Assembly (NCBI GenBank): GCA_910586985.1
Contig: CAJUKK010000006.1
Location: 62,001-126,000, forward strand
DNA length: 64,000 nt
Source of the DNA: an uncultured Christensenellaceae bacterium
GTDB taxonomy: Bacteria; Bacillota; Clostridia; Christensenellales; Borkfalkiaceae
Direction of reading: 5' to 3'
Shown: positions 8,051 through 17,067 of the stretch, one piece after another
Position numbering within the stretch: the stretch's first letter is position 1
Layout: every line of letters starts with the position of its first letter
Made by a program: the position numbers and the translations under genes
The notes under the pieces: model-generated
The model's database searches: none
The model's input: the letters and a program-made list of their open reading frames with translations, nothing else
What the model was told of the DNA's origin: nothing

Positions 8051-11000
8051 TTATTTAAAATATTTGACCGCGCTTTCGAATAACTTCATGTCGTATTCGC
8101 CGAGAACGTTCTGATACAAGCCGTTGCCCTTGCGCTCGGAATGTCCCATTTTGCCAAACACCCTGCCGTCGGGCGAAAGAATCCCCTCGATCGCATACGT
8201 ACTTCCGTTTGGATTAAAACGCACGTCCATGGTGGCATTTCCGTTCAGGTCTACGTATTGCGTCATGATCTGTCCGTGCTCCGCAAGACTTTTTACAAGT
8301 TTTTCGTCTGCAATAAATTTACCCTCGCCGTGAGAGATGGGCACGGAGACGATATCCCCGACTTTCATCCCCGCGAGCCAAGGAGATTTAACGGATGCAA
8401 CCCGTACGCGCACAATGCGCGATTGGTGACGCGAAATATCGTTATAAGTGAGCGTAGGACAATTTTCGTCCGTATCAATGATCTTGCCGTACGGCACGAG
8501 TCCAAGCTTGACGAGCGCCTGAAATCCGTTGCAGATTCCGCCCATCAATCCGTCGCGTTCCTCGAGAAGCGCGCGTACCTGTTCTTTTACTTCTCCGTTG
8601 CGGAAGAATGCCGTAATAAACTTGCCCGATCCGTCCGGCTCGTCGCCGCCCGAGAAACCGCCCGGAACAAAGACGATATTGCTCTCCTTGATGAGCGACG
8701 CGAACTTTTCGACCGAACGTGCAACCTCGTCCGACGAATGGTTGCGGATGACGAAAATTTCAGGGAGCGCGCCTGCGTCTGCAAATGCTTTTGCCGTATC
8801 GTACTCGCAGTTTGTTCCGGGGAACACGGGGATAAGCACCTTGGGCATCGCGTTCTTTGTGCGGGACGTAAGCGTACATTTTTCGTTATACGTAAAATTC
8901 TCCACAGGACGGATAGGCGTTCTGATATTGCATGCGTATACAGGTTCGAGCTTATCCTCGTAAATTTTAAGCAATCTTTCAAGAGAAACCGACTCGCCTG
9001 CATATGCGATCTCTGCGCGATCTATCGTCGCGCCAAGGCGCTTGCCGACGCTTACCGACTCGTTGAGTTCAAGCACAAACGCACCGTAGCGGTAACCGAA
9101 TATCTCCTCTTTTTTAATATCGCCGTCGTATTCGAAACCGATCTTATTGCCCAAACAGGACTTGAGCACACCTTCGGCAATACCGCCGTATGTAGGCGTA
9201 AACGCCGACGCAATCTTTTTAAAGCGCATGAGTTGCGTCACGATTTTAAAGTTTTCAATGAGAGACTCTGTTACGGGCAAGCCGTTTTTATCGTACTCGG
9301 GAAGTAGCAACATCACCGCATGGCCCGATCCTTTGAATTCGGGAGAAATCACCTCGCCCGCCTTACCTGTCGTCACTGCAAAGGAGACGAGCGTCGGAGG
9401 CACGTCGATATGTTCGAACGTACCGCTCATGGAATCCTTTCCGCCGATCGCCGCGCAGCCGAATTCAACCTGCGCCTTGAAAGCGCCGAGCAGCGCCGCA
9501 AGCGGTTTGCCCCAACGCTTTTCGTCCTTCATCGGCTTTTCGAAATATTCCTGAAATGTGAGATAAACGTCTTCAAACGAAGCACCCGTTGCAATCAGTT
9601 TGGAGATACTCTCCACGACAGCGAAGTACGCGCCGTGGTAAGGGCTCTTTTCCGCAATATACGGATTCCCTCCCCAAGACATGTACGATACGGTATCCGT
9701 ATGCCCCTTTTCTACCGAAACGAGATGCACCATCGCCTGCGGCGGGGTGAGCTGATATTTTCCGCCGAACGGCATGAGCACCGTACCCGCGCCGATCGTC
9801 GAATCGAAACGCTCGGAAAGTCCGCGTTTGGAACAGACGTTGAGATCGCCCGCAAGCTGTTCCATACCGGCGCCGAACGTCTCGGGAACAGGTTTTTGGA
9901 AGTCCTGAATTTTTGCGGGAGCAACGTCGATATGTTTTTCCGCGCCGTTTGAATTTAAAAATTTACGTGAAACGTCTACTATCGTTTTTCCGTTCCATTT
10001 CATGACAAGACGGGGACTTTGGGTAACCTCCGCCACTACGGTCGCTTCCAGATTTTCTTTTTCCGCAAGCGAAATAAAATGCGCCACCTCTTCCGACTCA
10101 ACAACGACCGCCATACGCTCCTGCGACTCTGAGATCGCAAGTTCCGTACCGTCCAAGCCGTCGTATTTTTTCGGAACGGCATTGAGGTCGACTTCGAGTC
10201 CGTCGGCAAGTTCGCCGATGGCAACGGACACACCGCCCGCGCCGAAGTCGTTACAGCGCTTGATGAGGCGCGTCGCCTCCCTGTTGCGGAACAAACGCTG
10301 CAATTTGCGTTCTTCCGGCGCGTTTCCCTTTTGTACCTCCGCGCCGCAGTGAGTGAGCGATTCGAGCGTGTGCGATTTGGAAGACCCCGTCGCGCCGCCG
10401 CAACCGTCCCGCCCTGTTCTGCCGCCGAGGAGAATGATCTTATCGCCTGCGGCGGGAACTTCCCGCCGTACGTTCACAGCGGGCGTCGCAGCAATAACGG
10501 CGCCGATCTCGAGACGCTTTGCCGTATACCCCGCATGGTAAATTTCATCCACCTGACCTGTGGCAAGTCCGATCTGATTCCCGTAGGAAGAGTAACCCGC
10601 CGCCGCCGTCGTTACGATCTTGCGCTGCGGCAACTTGCCCTTCATCGTATCCTTTACGGGAACGAGCGGATCGCCCGCGCCCGTAACGCGCATTGCGGCA
10701 TATACGTAGCTTCTGCCCGAGAGCGGATCGCGGATCGCGCCGCCGATGCACGTTGCCGCGCCGCCGAACGGCTCGATCTCCGTAGGATGGTTGTGCGTCT
10801 CGTTCTTAAAGAGCAGCAGCCAATCCTGATCTTCGCCGTCCACGTTTACTTTGATTTTGACGGTGCACGCGTTGATCTCCTCCGACTCGTCAAGTTTTTC
10901 AAGCTGACCGCGCTTTTTTAAGAGCTTGGTCGCAATTGTCGCTATGTCCATGAGGTTGACGGGTTTGGTGCGGTCAAGTTCCTTGCGCGCAGCAACGTAT

Positions 11001-11740
11001 TCCTTATACGTTTCGTTTAACAGCTTGTCCTCAAAATTGACCTTGTCGATCGTCGTCAAAAAGGTTGTGTGGCGGCAATGATCTGACCAATAGGTATCGA
11101 TCATGCGTATTTCGGTGAGCGTGGGATCGCGCCCCTCCTCTTTGAAATAGTCCTGACAGAATGCGATATCGTCCGCATCCATTGCAAGCGCGTATTTCGC
11201 AACGAACTCTTCAAGCTCCTTGCGTTTAAGATTCAAAAAGCCGTGCAGCGTCTCCACTTCGGTAGGTACGGGATGCGAAATTTTCAGCGTATCCGCACGC
11301 ATAAGGCTTGCTTCGCGGCTCTCCACGGGGTTGATGACGTATTTTTTAATCGCCTCGATCTGCTCGTCGCTCACGTTTCCGTACACAAGGTAAACCTTCG
11401 CGGTACGCACAAGCGGACGCTTTCCTTTGGAAATGAGCTGTATGCACTGCGCCGCCGAATCCGCTCGCTGGTCAAACTGACCGGGGAGATACTCCACCGC
11501 AAACACCTTTGCGCCCGCCGCGTCGATATCCGTCGTTGCCCGATCCATCTGCGGCTCGGAAAAGACCGTGCCAACGCAGGAGAGGAAGAGTTGTTCTTCG
11601 ATGTCCTCCACGTCGTAACGGTTGACGACGCGGATATTCTCCACGCCGCTTATTTCAAGCAATTCGCGCGCGTCTGTAAGAAGCGCCTTCGCCTCGTGCC
11701 CGAATCCCTCTTTCTTTTCAACGTAAATACGGTATACCAT
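8051..11740 (-). CDS. purL: Phosphoribosylformylglycinamidine synthase, single-chain
   Basis: FGAM synthase converts FGAR, glutamine and ATP to FGAM, step 4 of purine synthesis. At 1229 residues this is the large single-chain form: a PurS-like N-terminus (about 1-80), two AIR-synthase-related halves, and a C-terminal glutaminase with C1070 (GGICNGFQ) and H1137/E1139 (SHGEG). It replaces the separate PurS, PurQ and short PurL of Bacillus; a large form of this kind is known in Clostridia and Bacteroidetes. It begins one base after the purD stop with AAGGAG as ribosome binding site. Confidence 0.97.
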   Translation of the reverse strand: MVYRIYVEKKEGFGHEAKALLTDARELLEISGVENIRVVNRYDVEDIEEQLFLSCVGTVFSEPQMDRATTDIDAAGAKVFAVEYLPGQFDQRADSAAQCIQLISKGKRPLVRTAKVYLVYGNVSDEQIEAIKKYVINPVESREASLMRADTLKISHPVPTEVETLHGFLNLKRKELEEFVAKYALAMDADDIAFCQDYFKEEGRDPTLTEIRMIDTYWSDHCRHTTFLTTIDKVNFEDKLLNETYKEYVAARKELDRTKPVNLMDIATIATKLLKKRGQLEKLDESEEINACTVKIKVNVDGEDQDWLLLFKNETHNHPTEIEPFGGAATCIGGAIRDPLSGRSYVYAAMRVTGAGDPLVPVKDTMKGKLPQRKIVTTAAAGYSSYGNQIGLATGQVDEIYHAGYTAKRLEIGAVIAATPAVNVRREVPAAGDKIILLGGRTGRDGCGGATGSSKSHTLESLTHCGAEVQKGNAPEERKLQRLFRNREATRLIKRCNDFGAGGVSVAIGELADGLEVDLNAVPKKYDGLDGTELAISESQERMAVVVESEEVAHFISLAEKENLEATVVAEVTQSPRLVMKWNGKTIVDVSRKFLNSNGAEKHIDVAPAKIQDFQKPVPETFGAGMEQLAGDLNVCSKRGLSERFDSTIGAGTVLMPFGGKYQLTPPQAMVHLVSVEKGHTDTVSYMSWGGNPYIAEKSPYHGAYFAVVESISKLIATGASFEDVYLTFQEYFEKPMKDEKRWGKPLAALLGAFKAQVEFGCAAIGGKDSMSGTFEHIDVPPTLVSFAVTTGKAGEVISPEFKGSGHAVMLLLPEYDKNGLPVTESLIENFKIVTQLMRFKKIASAFTPTYGGIAEGVLKSCLGNKIGFEYDGDIKKEEIFGYRYGAFVLELNESVSVGKRLGATIDRAEIAYAGESVSLERLLKIYEDKLEPVYACNIRTPIRPVENFTYNEKCTLTSRTKNAMPKVLIPVFPGTNCEYDTAKAFADAGALPEIFVIRNHSSDEVARSVEKFASLIKESNIVFVPGGFSGGDEPDGSGKFITAFFRNGEVKEQVRALLEERDGLMGGICNGFQALVKLGLVPYGKIIDTDENCPTLTYNDISRHQSRIVRVRVASVKSPWLAGMKVGDIVSVPISHGEGKFIADEKLVKSLAEHGQIMTQYVDLNGNATMDVRFNPNGSTYAIEGILSPDGRVFGKMGHSERKGNGLYQNVLGEYDMKLFESAVKYFK

Positions 11741-11741
11741 A

Positions 11742-13013
11742 TCATTCTCCTTTTGCTTTCAACGCGCGCTGTCCGATATCCGAACGCTTATACGCATTTT
11801 TAAAATGTATTTTATCCGACAGAGCGTATGCTTTTGCAATCGCCGATTTCAAATCGTCCGCCACTCCGACCGCGCCGAGCACTCTGCCCCCGCTTGTCAA
11901 AAGTTTTTCGTCTTCCGTACGCGCTCCTGCAACGTAAATCTCTTCGTCCCCGTTCGTCTCGGGAAGAGTAATTTCAAACCCGCTCTCGTATTTTTTCGGA
12001 TAGCCGTCCGATGCAAGCACCACGCAACAAGCCGCGCCCTTTTTAAACTTCACCATATCGGGCGAGAGCCGTTCCTCGCTGACCGCAGTCATGATTTCCA
12101 GAAGATCCGACTCAAGAAGAGGGAGCACGACCTGCGTTTCGGGGTCGCCGAAACGACAGTTGTATTCAATGACCTTCGGGCCTTTGGGCGTAAGCATAAG
12201 TCCGAAATAAAGACATCCTTTAAACGTTCTGCCTTCCGACTTCATTGCTCTGACAGTAGGCAGAAATATCTTTTCCATGCACTCCCTTGCAATCTCTTCG
12301 GTAAAATACGGGTTTGGCGCAACCGTCCCCATGCCTCCCGTATTCAATCCCTCGTCGTTGTCCCTTGCGCGCTTATGATCCATTGAAGAGACCATGGGCA
12401 CGACCGTATTCCCGTCCGTAAAGGACAGCACGGACACTTCGGGACCGGTTAAAAACTCTTCTACGAGAATACTGTTTCCGCTTGCCCCGAATATTTTGTC
12501 GCACATAATCTCGCAGACGGCGCTCTTAGCCTCCTCAAAATTTTGCGCAATGATTACGCCTTTGCCGAGCGCAAGTCCGTCCGCTTTAATGACGGCGGGA
12601 AAATCGCCCGCTTTCAGATATTCGATCGCATCTTCCGCGTTCGTAAACGTTTTGCTGTGCGCTGTCGGAATGCCGTATTTTTGCATAAGATCCTTGGAAA
12701 ACACTTTGCTGCCTTCAATGATCGCGGCATTCTTGCGCGGGCCAAAACATGCAATCCCGAGTTCTTCGAGCGCGTCTACGCAACCGAGCACAAGCGGGTC
12801 GTCAGGCGTAACGACGGCAAAATCAACTGAATGCGTCTTTACAAAATCGACGATGCCCTCTACGTCCGTTGCTTTAACGGGAAAACACTCCGCATCTTTT
12901 GCAATCCCACCGTTGCCGGGGAGCGCATAAATTTTTTCAACTTTTTTATTTTTTTTCAGGCTCTTGATGACGGCATGTTCTCTTCCGCCGCCGCCCACGA
13001 CCAATACTTTCAT
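11742..13013 (-). CDS. purD: Phosphoribosylamine-glycine ligase
   Basis: PurD joins phosphoribosylamine and glycine (step 2). The 423 residues start with the nucleotide-binding MKVLVVGGGGREHAV and contain the ATP-grasp domain (KADGLALGKGV near 144) and the conserved FGDPETQ near 289. AAGGAGAAG precedes the ATG. Upstream, toward the AICARFT gene, lies an unusual 302-base non-coding stretch, so its expression relative to the other purine genes may be adjusted there. One base separates its stop from purL. Confidence 0.97.
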   Translation of the reverse strand: MKVLVVGGGGREHAVIKSLKKNKKVEKIYALPGNGGIAKDAECFPVKATDVEGIVDFVKTHSVDFAVVTPDDPLVLGCVDALEELGIACFGPRKNAAIIEGSKVFSKDLMQKYGIPTAHSKTFTNAEDAIEYLKAGDFPAVIKADGLALGKGVIIAQNFEEAKSAVCEIMCDKIFGASGNSILVEEFLTGPEVSVLSFTDGNTVVPMVSSMDHKRARDNDEGLNTGGMGTVAPNPYFTEEIARECMEKIFLPTVRAMKSEGRTFKGCLYFGLMLTPKGPKVIEYNCRFGDPETQVVLPLLESDLLEIMTAVSEERLSPDMVKFKKGAACCVVLASDGYPKKYESGFEITLPETNGDEEIYVAGARTEDEKLLTSGGRVLGAVGVADDLKSAIAKAYALSDKIHFKNAYKRSDIGQRALKAKGE

Positions 13014-13315
13014 TTCTTCTCCTTTTTCGAACGATTTATTTTAAAGTATAAAACGAATCTGTCCGAATGTAGTTGCTTATTCTGTCCTTAACGCAAATGC
13101 AGTATGAATATGCAGTAAAGATTCTCACGCTAACGCTGGGAATGATATTTTAAATACTTATCGCGAGGAGGGATCCCCTCCGCTGCGAGACTCAATTTGC
13201 CAAATACCTTTGGCTCATTGTCTGTTGTTGCATTTGAGGACACCCTAAGCTCAACAAGAAAAGTTTCCTCGAAGAACTTGTTTTGTGTCCTTTAAAACAA
13301 ATTCTTCGAACCCGC
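13014..13315 (-). ncRNA. Structured non-coding region inside the purine operon
   Basis: This 302-base gap between the AICARFT gene and purD holds no convincing gene, though all other spacers in the operon are under 140 bases. It is rich in hairpins: A at 13269-13309 (TCGAAGAA/TTCTTCGA with a TGTTTT/AAAACA extension), B at 13238-13290 (GGTGTCC/GGACAC plus AACAAG/CTTGTT), C at 13199-13214 (GCCAAA/TTTGGC) and D at 13162-13187 (GGAGGG/CCCTCC). A and B share sequence and cannot both form. It matches no riboswitch I recognise. It could be a cis-acting RNA or a palindromic repeat element. Confidence 0.4.
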
Positions 13316-14500
13316 TTAGTGGTGAAAAAGTCTCATTCCCGTAAACGCCATCACCATATCGTGCGAATCCGCCGCCTCGATCACAAGATCGTCGCGAACA
13401 GAACCGCCCGGTTCTGCAATATACGAAACGCCGCTCTTATAAGCCCGCTCGATATTGTCCGAGAACGGGAAAAACGCGTCGCTCCCGAGCGAAACTCCCG
13501 TAACCGTCTTTAAATATGCCGCTTTCTCCTCGCGCGTGAACGGTTCAGGACGCACGGTAAAATTTTGTCTCCAGACGCTTTCGCCGAGAACGTCCTCGTA
13601 ATCGTCCGAAAGATAAATATCAATGATATTGTTTTTCTCCGGTCTGCCGACGCCCTCTGCAAACTGCAATCCAAGTACCTTTTCATGTTGACGCAAATGC
13701 CATAAGTCCGCCTTTTGCGCCGCAAGCCGCGTACAGTGAATGCGAGACTGCTGACCCGCACCCACGCCGATCGCCTGTCCGTCAGTCGCAAAACATACCG
13801 AATTGCTCTGCGTGTATTTGAGCGTAATGAGCGAAATGACGAGGTCGATCGCCTTGTCTTTGGGCAGATTCCGATTCTTGGTAACAATGTTTTTGAGTAA
13901 ATCTTCGTCTATTTTAAAATTGTTCCTGCCCTGTTCGAAGGTCACGCCGAACACCTGTTTCCGCTCGATTTCCTCGGGCACGTAGTCCTTATCGATTTTA
14001 ACCACGTTGTAGCCGCCCTTGCGTTTCGCGCTTAAAATTTCAAGCGCCTTGGGCGTATATGAGGGCGCGATCACTCCGTCCGATACCTCGCGGGAAATGA
14101 TCCTTGCCGTTACTTCGTCGCACTCATCCGAGAGCGCGATCCAGTCCCCGAAAGAGGACATGCGATCCGTTCCTCTCGCCCGCGCATAAGCGCATGCAAG
14201 CGGAGAATCGTCCAATCCTTCGACATCGTCCACAAAGCACGACTTTTTGAGCGAGTCCGAAAGCTTTTTGCCTACCGCCGCCGACGTGGGCGAAACATGC
14301 TTAAAGCTCGTAGCCGCCGTCATGCCCGTATTTTCTTTGATCTCCCTGACGAGTTGCCATGAATTGAGGGCATCGAGAAAATTGATATAACCCGGCCGGC
14401 CGTTTAAAATTTCAACGGGTAAATTTTTACCGCCCTCCATATAGATCCGCGCCGGTTTTTGATTGGGATTACAACCGTATTTTAATGAAAATTCCGTCAT
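13316..14500 (-). CDS. purH: AICAR formyltransferase, stand-alone
   Basis: It transfers a formyl group from 10-formyl-THF to AICAR to make FAICAR (step 9). The 394 residues cover only the transformylase domain of PurH: KHVSPTSAAVG near 65, SFGDWIALSD near 113 and a C-terminal SDAFFPFSDNI. The IMP cyclohydrolase domain normally fused in front (MGS-like fold) is missing and appears to be replaced by the PurO-like protein of the next gene upstream. The ATG at 14500 follows AAGGAGA; the upstream ATG at 14545 has no such site. The symbol is given with the caution that the protein is half a standard PurH. Confidence 0.93.
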   Translation of the reverse strand: MTEFSLKYGCNPNQKPARIYMEGGKNLPVEILNGRPGYINFLDALNSWQLVREIKENTGMTAATSFKHVSPTSAAVGKKLSDSLKKSCFVDDVEGLDDSPLACAYARARGTDRMSSFGDWIALSDECDEVTARIISREVSDGVIAPSYTPKALEILSAKRKGGYNVVKIDKDYVPEEIERKQVFGVTFEQGRNNFKIDEDLLKNIVTKNRNLPKDKAIDLVISLITLKYTQSNSVCFATDGQAIGVGAGQQSRIHCTRLAAQKADLWHLRQHEKVLGLQFAEGVGRPEKNNIIDIYLSDDYEDVLGESVWRQNFTVRPEPFTREEKAAYLKTVTGVSLGSDAFFPFSDNIERAYKSGVSYIAEPGGSVRDDLVIEAADSHDMVMAFTGMRLFHH

Positions 14501-14571
14501 TTGTCTGTCTCCTTGATTGCGTTTATAAAAAGCAGTTGCGCACAAGACAAAAAATCTTGTGCGTCGTGCGT

Positions 14572-15288
14572 CTATTTCGTAAATTTGTTATAGAGAATCT
14601 TCTCCGTCGCGCCCGTACTTAAGTCCACTGCGCGGCAATACAGGGATATTTTATTCTCTCCGTTCAGGTTTTCCCAAATTTCCTCTGCGAATGCCTTCAA
14701 GTCGTTCGGGATTTTCACGCGTTCGGGTTCGCCGGAAAACGTGGGGAGCGGATTGCCGTCCTTCTCGTATGTATGGATAAAATGTCCGAGTCCGTCTACG
14801 GGTTCGTAGTCGAACGTGTAACGGTTGCACTTTTCACCCAAACCGTCCGCGCTCTTTAAAATGGACATTTCGTAAGAATACGTTCCGCCAAGATGTAAAA
14901 TTCCGCTGATACGCGGCGTATAATTGGGAGCGTCGGGTTCAAACTTACGCGTTTTTAAAGCGTGACGGAAACATTTACCCGCCTTTAACGCCTCTTCGAT
15001 CGTATCCGTCTGATCGCCGTTCGTTACGATAATATCCTTTCCTACCGATTTAACGGGATAGTAAATGATGAGCGAGGGATCTTCTACTTTACTCTCGTCG
15101 AACGGCTGCGTCGCAACACAATCGCCCTCTTCGACAAATACGCGGTTACGGCTGTTATTGCTTCTGCCCATAATAAAATAGGCAAACATCGCCTTTTTGC
15201 CGTCCGCGCTTTTACCGATCACAATCCCGCGTCCGGGATATGCGTTGCCTGCAAGCGCGTCCTTCATGCTCCTTACGTCCAAACTCAT
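14572..15288 (-). CDS. purO: IMP cyclohydrolase, PurO-like
   Basis: By family and position this protein should close FAICAR to IMP, the last step. The 238 residues begin with a stretch containing AYPGRGIVIGKS, and the domain resembles the archaeal-type PurO/IMP_cyclohyd family, not the PurH N-terminal domain. GAGAGGTG precedes the ATG at 15288, two bases after the purN stop; the frame is open much further upstream but that part is the shadow of purN. Neighbours on both sides are purine genes. Having a PurO-like cyclase beside a free AICARFT makes the assignment consistent; activity is inferred. Confidence 0.85.
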   Translation of the reverse strand: MSLDVRSMKDALAGNAYPGRGIVIGKSADGKKAMFAYFIMGRSNNSRNRVFVEEGDCVATQPFDESKVEDPSLIIYYPVKSVGKDIIVTNGDQTDTIEEALKAGKCFRHALKTRKFEPDAPNYTPRISGILHLGGTYSYEMSILKSADGLGEKCNRYTFDYEPVDGLGHFIHTYEKDGNPLPTFSGEPERVKIPNDLKAFAEEIWENLNGENKISLYCRAVDLSTGATEKILYNKFTK

Positions 15289-15290
15289 TA

Positions 15291-15902
15291 TTATACACCT
15301 CTCAGTTTTTTCGAGACTTTCTCGACAGCCTCGGGTAAAATCACCCATTCCGCCTCGCGCATGACGCGCTTTTGTAAAATTTCGGGCGTGTCGCCCTCTT
15401 TGACTTCCACCGCCTTCTGCGCGATAATCGGACCTCCGTCGCAAACTTCGGTAACGTAATGCACCGTAGCTCCCGTTACCTTTACGCCGCGGGCGAGTAC
15501 AGCCTCGTGCACATGCAAGCCGTAAAACCCTTTCCCGCAAAAACTCGGAATAAGCGCGGGATGCACGTTGATAATCCGATCGGGATATTTCTTTACGAAC
15601 CCCTCGCCGAGAATGGTCATAAATCCCGCAAATACGACAAGTTCAACGGCGTTCATCTCTAAGATTTCAAGAATACGCTTTTCGCGTTCCGTCCGGTCTG
15701 TTATTTCCTTTCTGTCTACGACCGCCGTCTTGATCCCCGCGCGCTCGGCGCGCTTTAAAACGTACGCATCCGCATGATCGGTAACGACGATCTTCACTTC
15801 GCCGTGCGGGATCATGCCCGCGTCCTGCGCATTCAAAATTGCCTGAAAGTTCGTTCCGCCGCCCGAACAGAGCACGGCGATGCGTACTTTTTCGCTCAGC
15901 AT
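15291..15902 (-). CDS. purN: Phosphoribosylglycinamide formyltransferase
   Basis: PurN formylates GAR with 10-formyl-THF (step 3). The 203 residues start with VRIAVLCSGGGTNFQ, the phosphate-binding loop, and contain INVHPALIPSF (about 109-119, with the catalytic N and H) and DGGPII (near 145, with the catalytic D). The start overlaps the purM stop by seven bases, so the two are coupled. Confidence 0.96.
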   Translation of the reverse strand: MLSEKVRIAVLCSGGGTNFQAILNAQDAGMIPHGEVKIVVTDHADAYVLKRAERAGIKTAVVDRKEITDRTEREKRILEILEMNAVELVVFAGFMTILGEGFVKKYPDRIINVHPALIPSFCGKGFYGLHVHEAVLARGVKVTGATVHYVTEVCDGGPIIAQKAVEVKEGDTPEILQKRVMREAEWVILPEAVEKVSKKLRGV

Positions 15903-16930
15903 AGAACGACTCCGTCGTCGCTCTTGACGATCTCGCCGAGGATATACGCCTCCTCGCCGTTTGCCTTTAAAATTTTTATCGCGCTCTCGGCATCCTCTTT
16001 GGCAACGACGACGCTCATACCGACGCCCATATTGAACGTGTTGAACATATCGTGCTCGGAGATATTGCCTTTCTTTTCAATCAGGTGGAAAATGGGCGGA
16101 ATTTTTACGTCGCTCTTTCTGATTCTGACGCCCAATCCCTTGGGAATGGAACGGGGCATATTTTCGTAGAAACCGCCGCCCGTAATATGCGACACACCCT
16201 TAACGCTCACTTCCTCGAACAAAGCGAGCATGGATTTTACATAAATTCTCGTAGGGGCGAGCAGCGTCTCTCCGAGAGATTTTCCGCCAAGCTCTTCGAC
16301 AGGCGAAACAAGATCGCAATTTTCCACGTCGAACACCTTTCTCACCAACGAGAATCCGTTGGAATGCACGCCCGTAGAGGGAAGCGCGAGCATGATATCC
16401 CCCTCTTTCATCTTCGTATTGTCGATTACTTTTGCGCGATCTACGACGCCCACGGAAAATCCTGCCAGATCGTAATCATACTCGGGCATGGTGCCGGGGT
16501 GCTCCGCAGTTTCTCCGCCGATCAGCGCGCAGCCTGCCTGTACGCAACCCTCCGCAACGCCGCCGACGATTTCCGCAATGCGTTCCGGCACGTTTCTCCC
16601 GCAAGCGATATAGTCGAGGAAGAACAGGGGTTTGGCGCCGCAGCAGATAATGTCGTTAACGCACATGGCGACGCAGTCGATACCGATCGTATCGTGTTTG
16701 TCAAGAAGAATGGCAAGGCGCAGTTTCGTACCCACGCCGTCCGTTCCCGATACAAGCACGGGTTCCTTCATGCCGCCGATTGCAAGCGGGAACAAACCGC
16801 CGAAACCGCCGATGTCCGCTTTCCCTTCGGGCATGGTACGGGCAACGTGCTTTTTCATAAGCTCCACCGCCTTATATCCCGCGGTAATGTCTACTCCCGC
16901 GTCTTTGTAACTTTCAGAGAAACTTTTCAT
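15896..16930 (-). CDS. purM: Phosphoribosylformylglycinamidine cyclo-ligase
   Basis: AIR synthase closes the imidazole ring (step 5). The 344 residues begin with SYKDAGVDITAG and contain FGGLFPL near 44, SGTDGVGTKL near 61-70, and GGETAEHPG near 138, all PurM hallmarks. ATGAGGTAAATT precedes the start, a modest ribosome binding site. A 137-base spacer with no gene separates it from purF. Confidence 0.97.
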   Translation of the reverse strand: MKSFSESYKDAGVDITAGYKAVELMKKHVARTMPEGKADIGGFGGLFPLAIGGMKEPVLVSGTDGVGTKLRLAILLDKHDTIGIDCVAMCVNDIICCGAKPLFFLDYIACGRNVPERIAEIVGGVAEGCVQAGCALIGGETAEHPGTMPEYDYDLAGFSVGVVDRAKVIDNTKMKEGDIMLALPSTGVHSNGFSLVRKVFDVENCDLVSPVEELGGKSLGETLLAPTRIYVKSMLALFEEVSVKGVSHITGGGFYENMPRSIPKGLGVRIRKSDVKIPPIFHLIEKKGNISEHDMFNTFNMGVGMSVVVAKEDAESAIKILKANGEEAYILGEIVKSDDGVVLC

Positions 16931-17067
16931 AATTTACCTCATGTTTACTTTCGATTATATGCCGATCGTCTTTCCGCCGAAAAGCGCAGCGCGAATACCG
17001 TCCGTATCGGGCGCGGTTGTGCCTGATGTAAATAAGCGATAATACACAGAGAAACAAACGCGCGCGT

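Noticed and set aside
8141..9307. 388-codon plus-strand frame inside purL
   Set aside because: Shadow of purL; rich in R, C and H, with no family features.
16052..17026. 324-codon plus-strand frame across purM
   Set aside because: Shadow of purM, which is unambiguous on the other strand.
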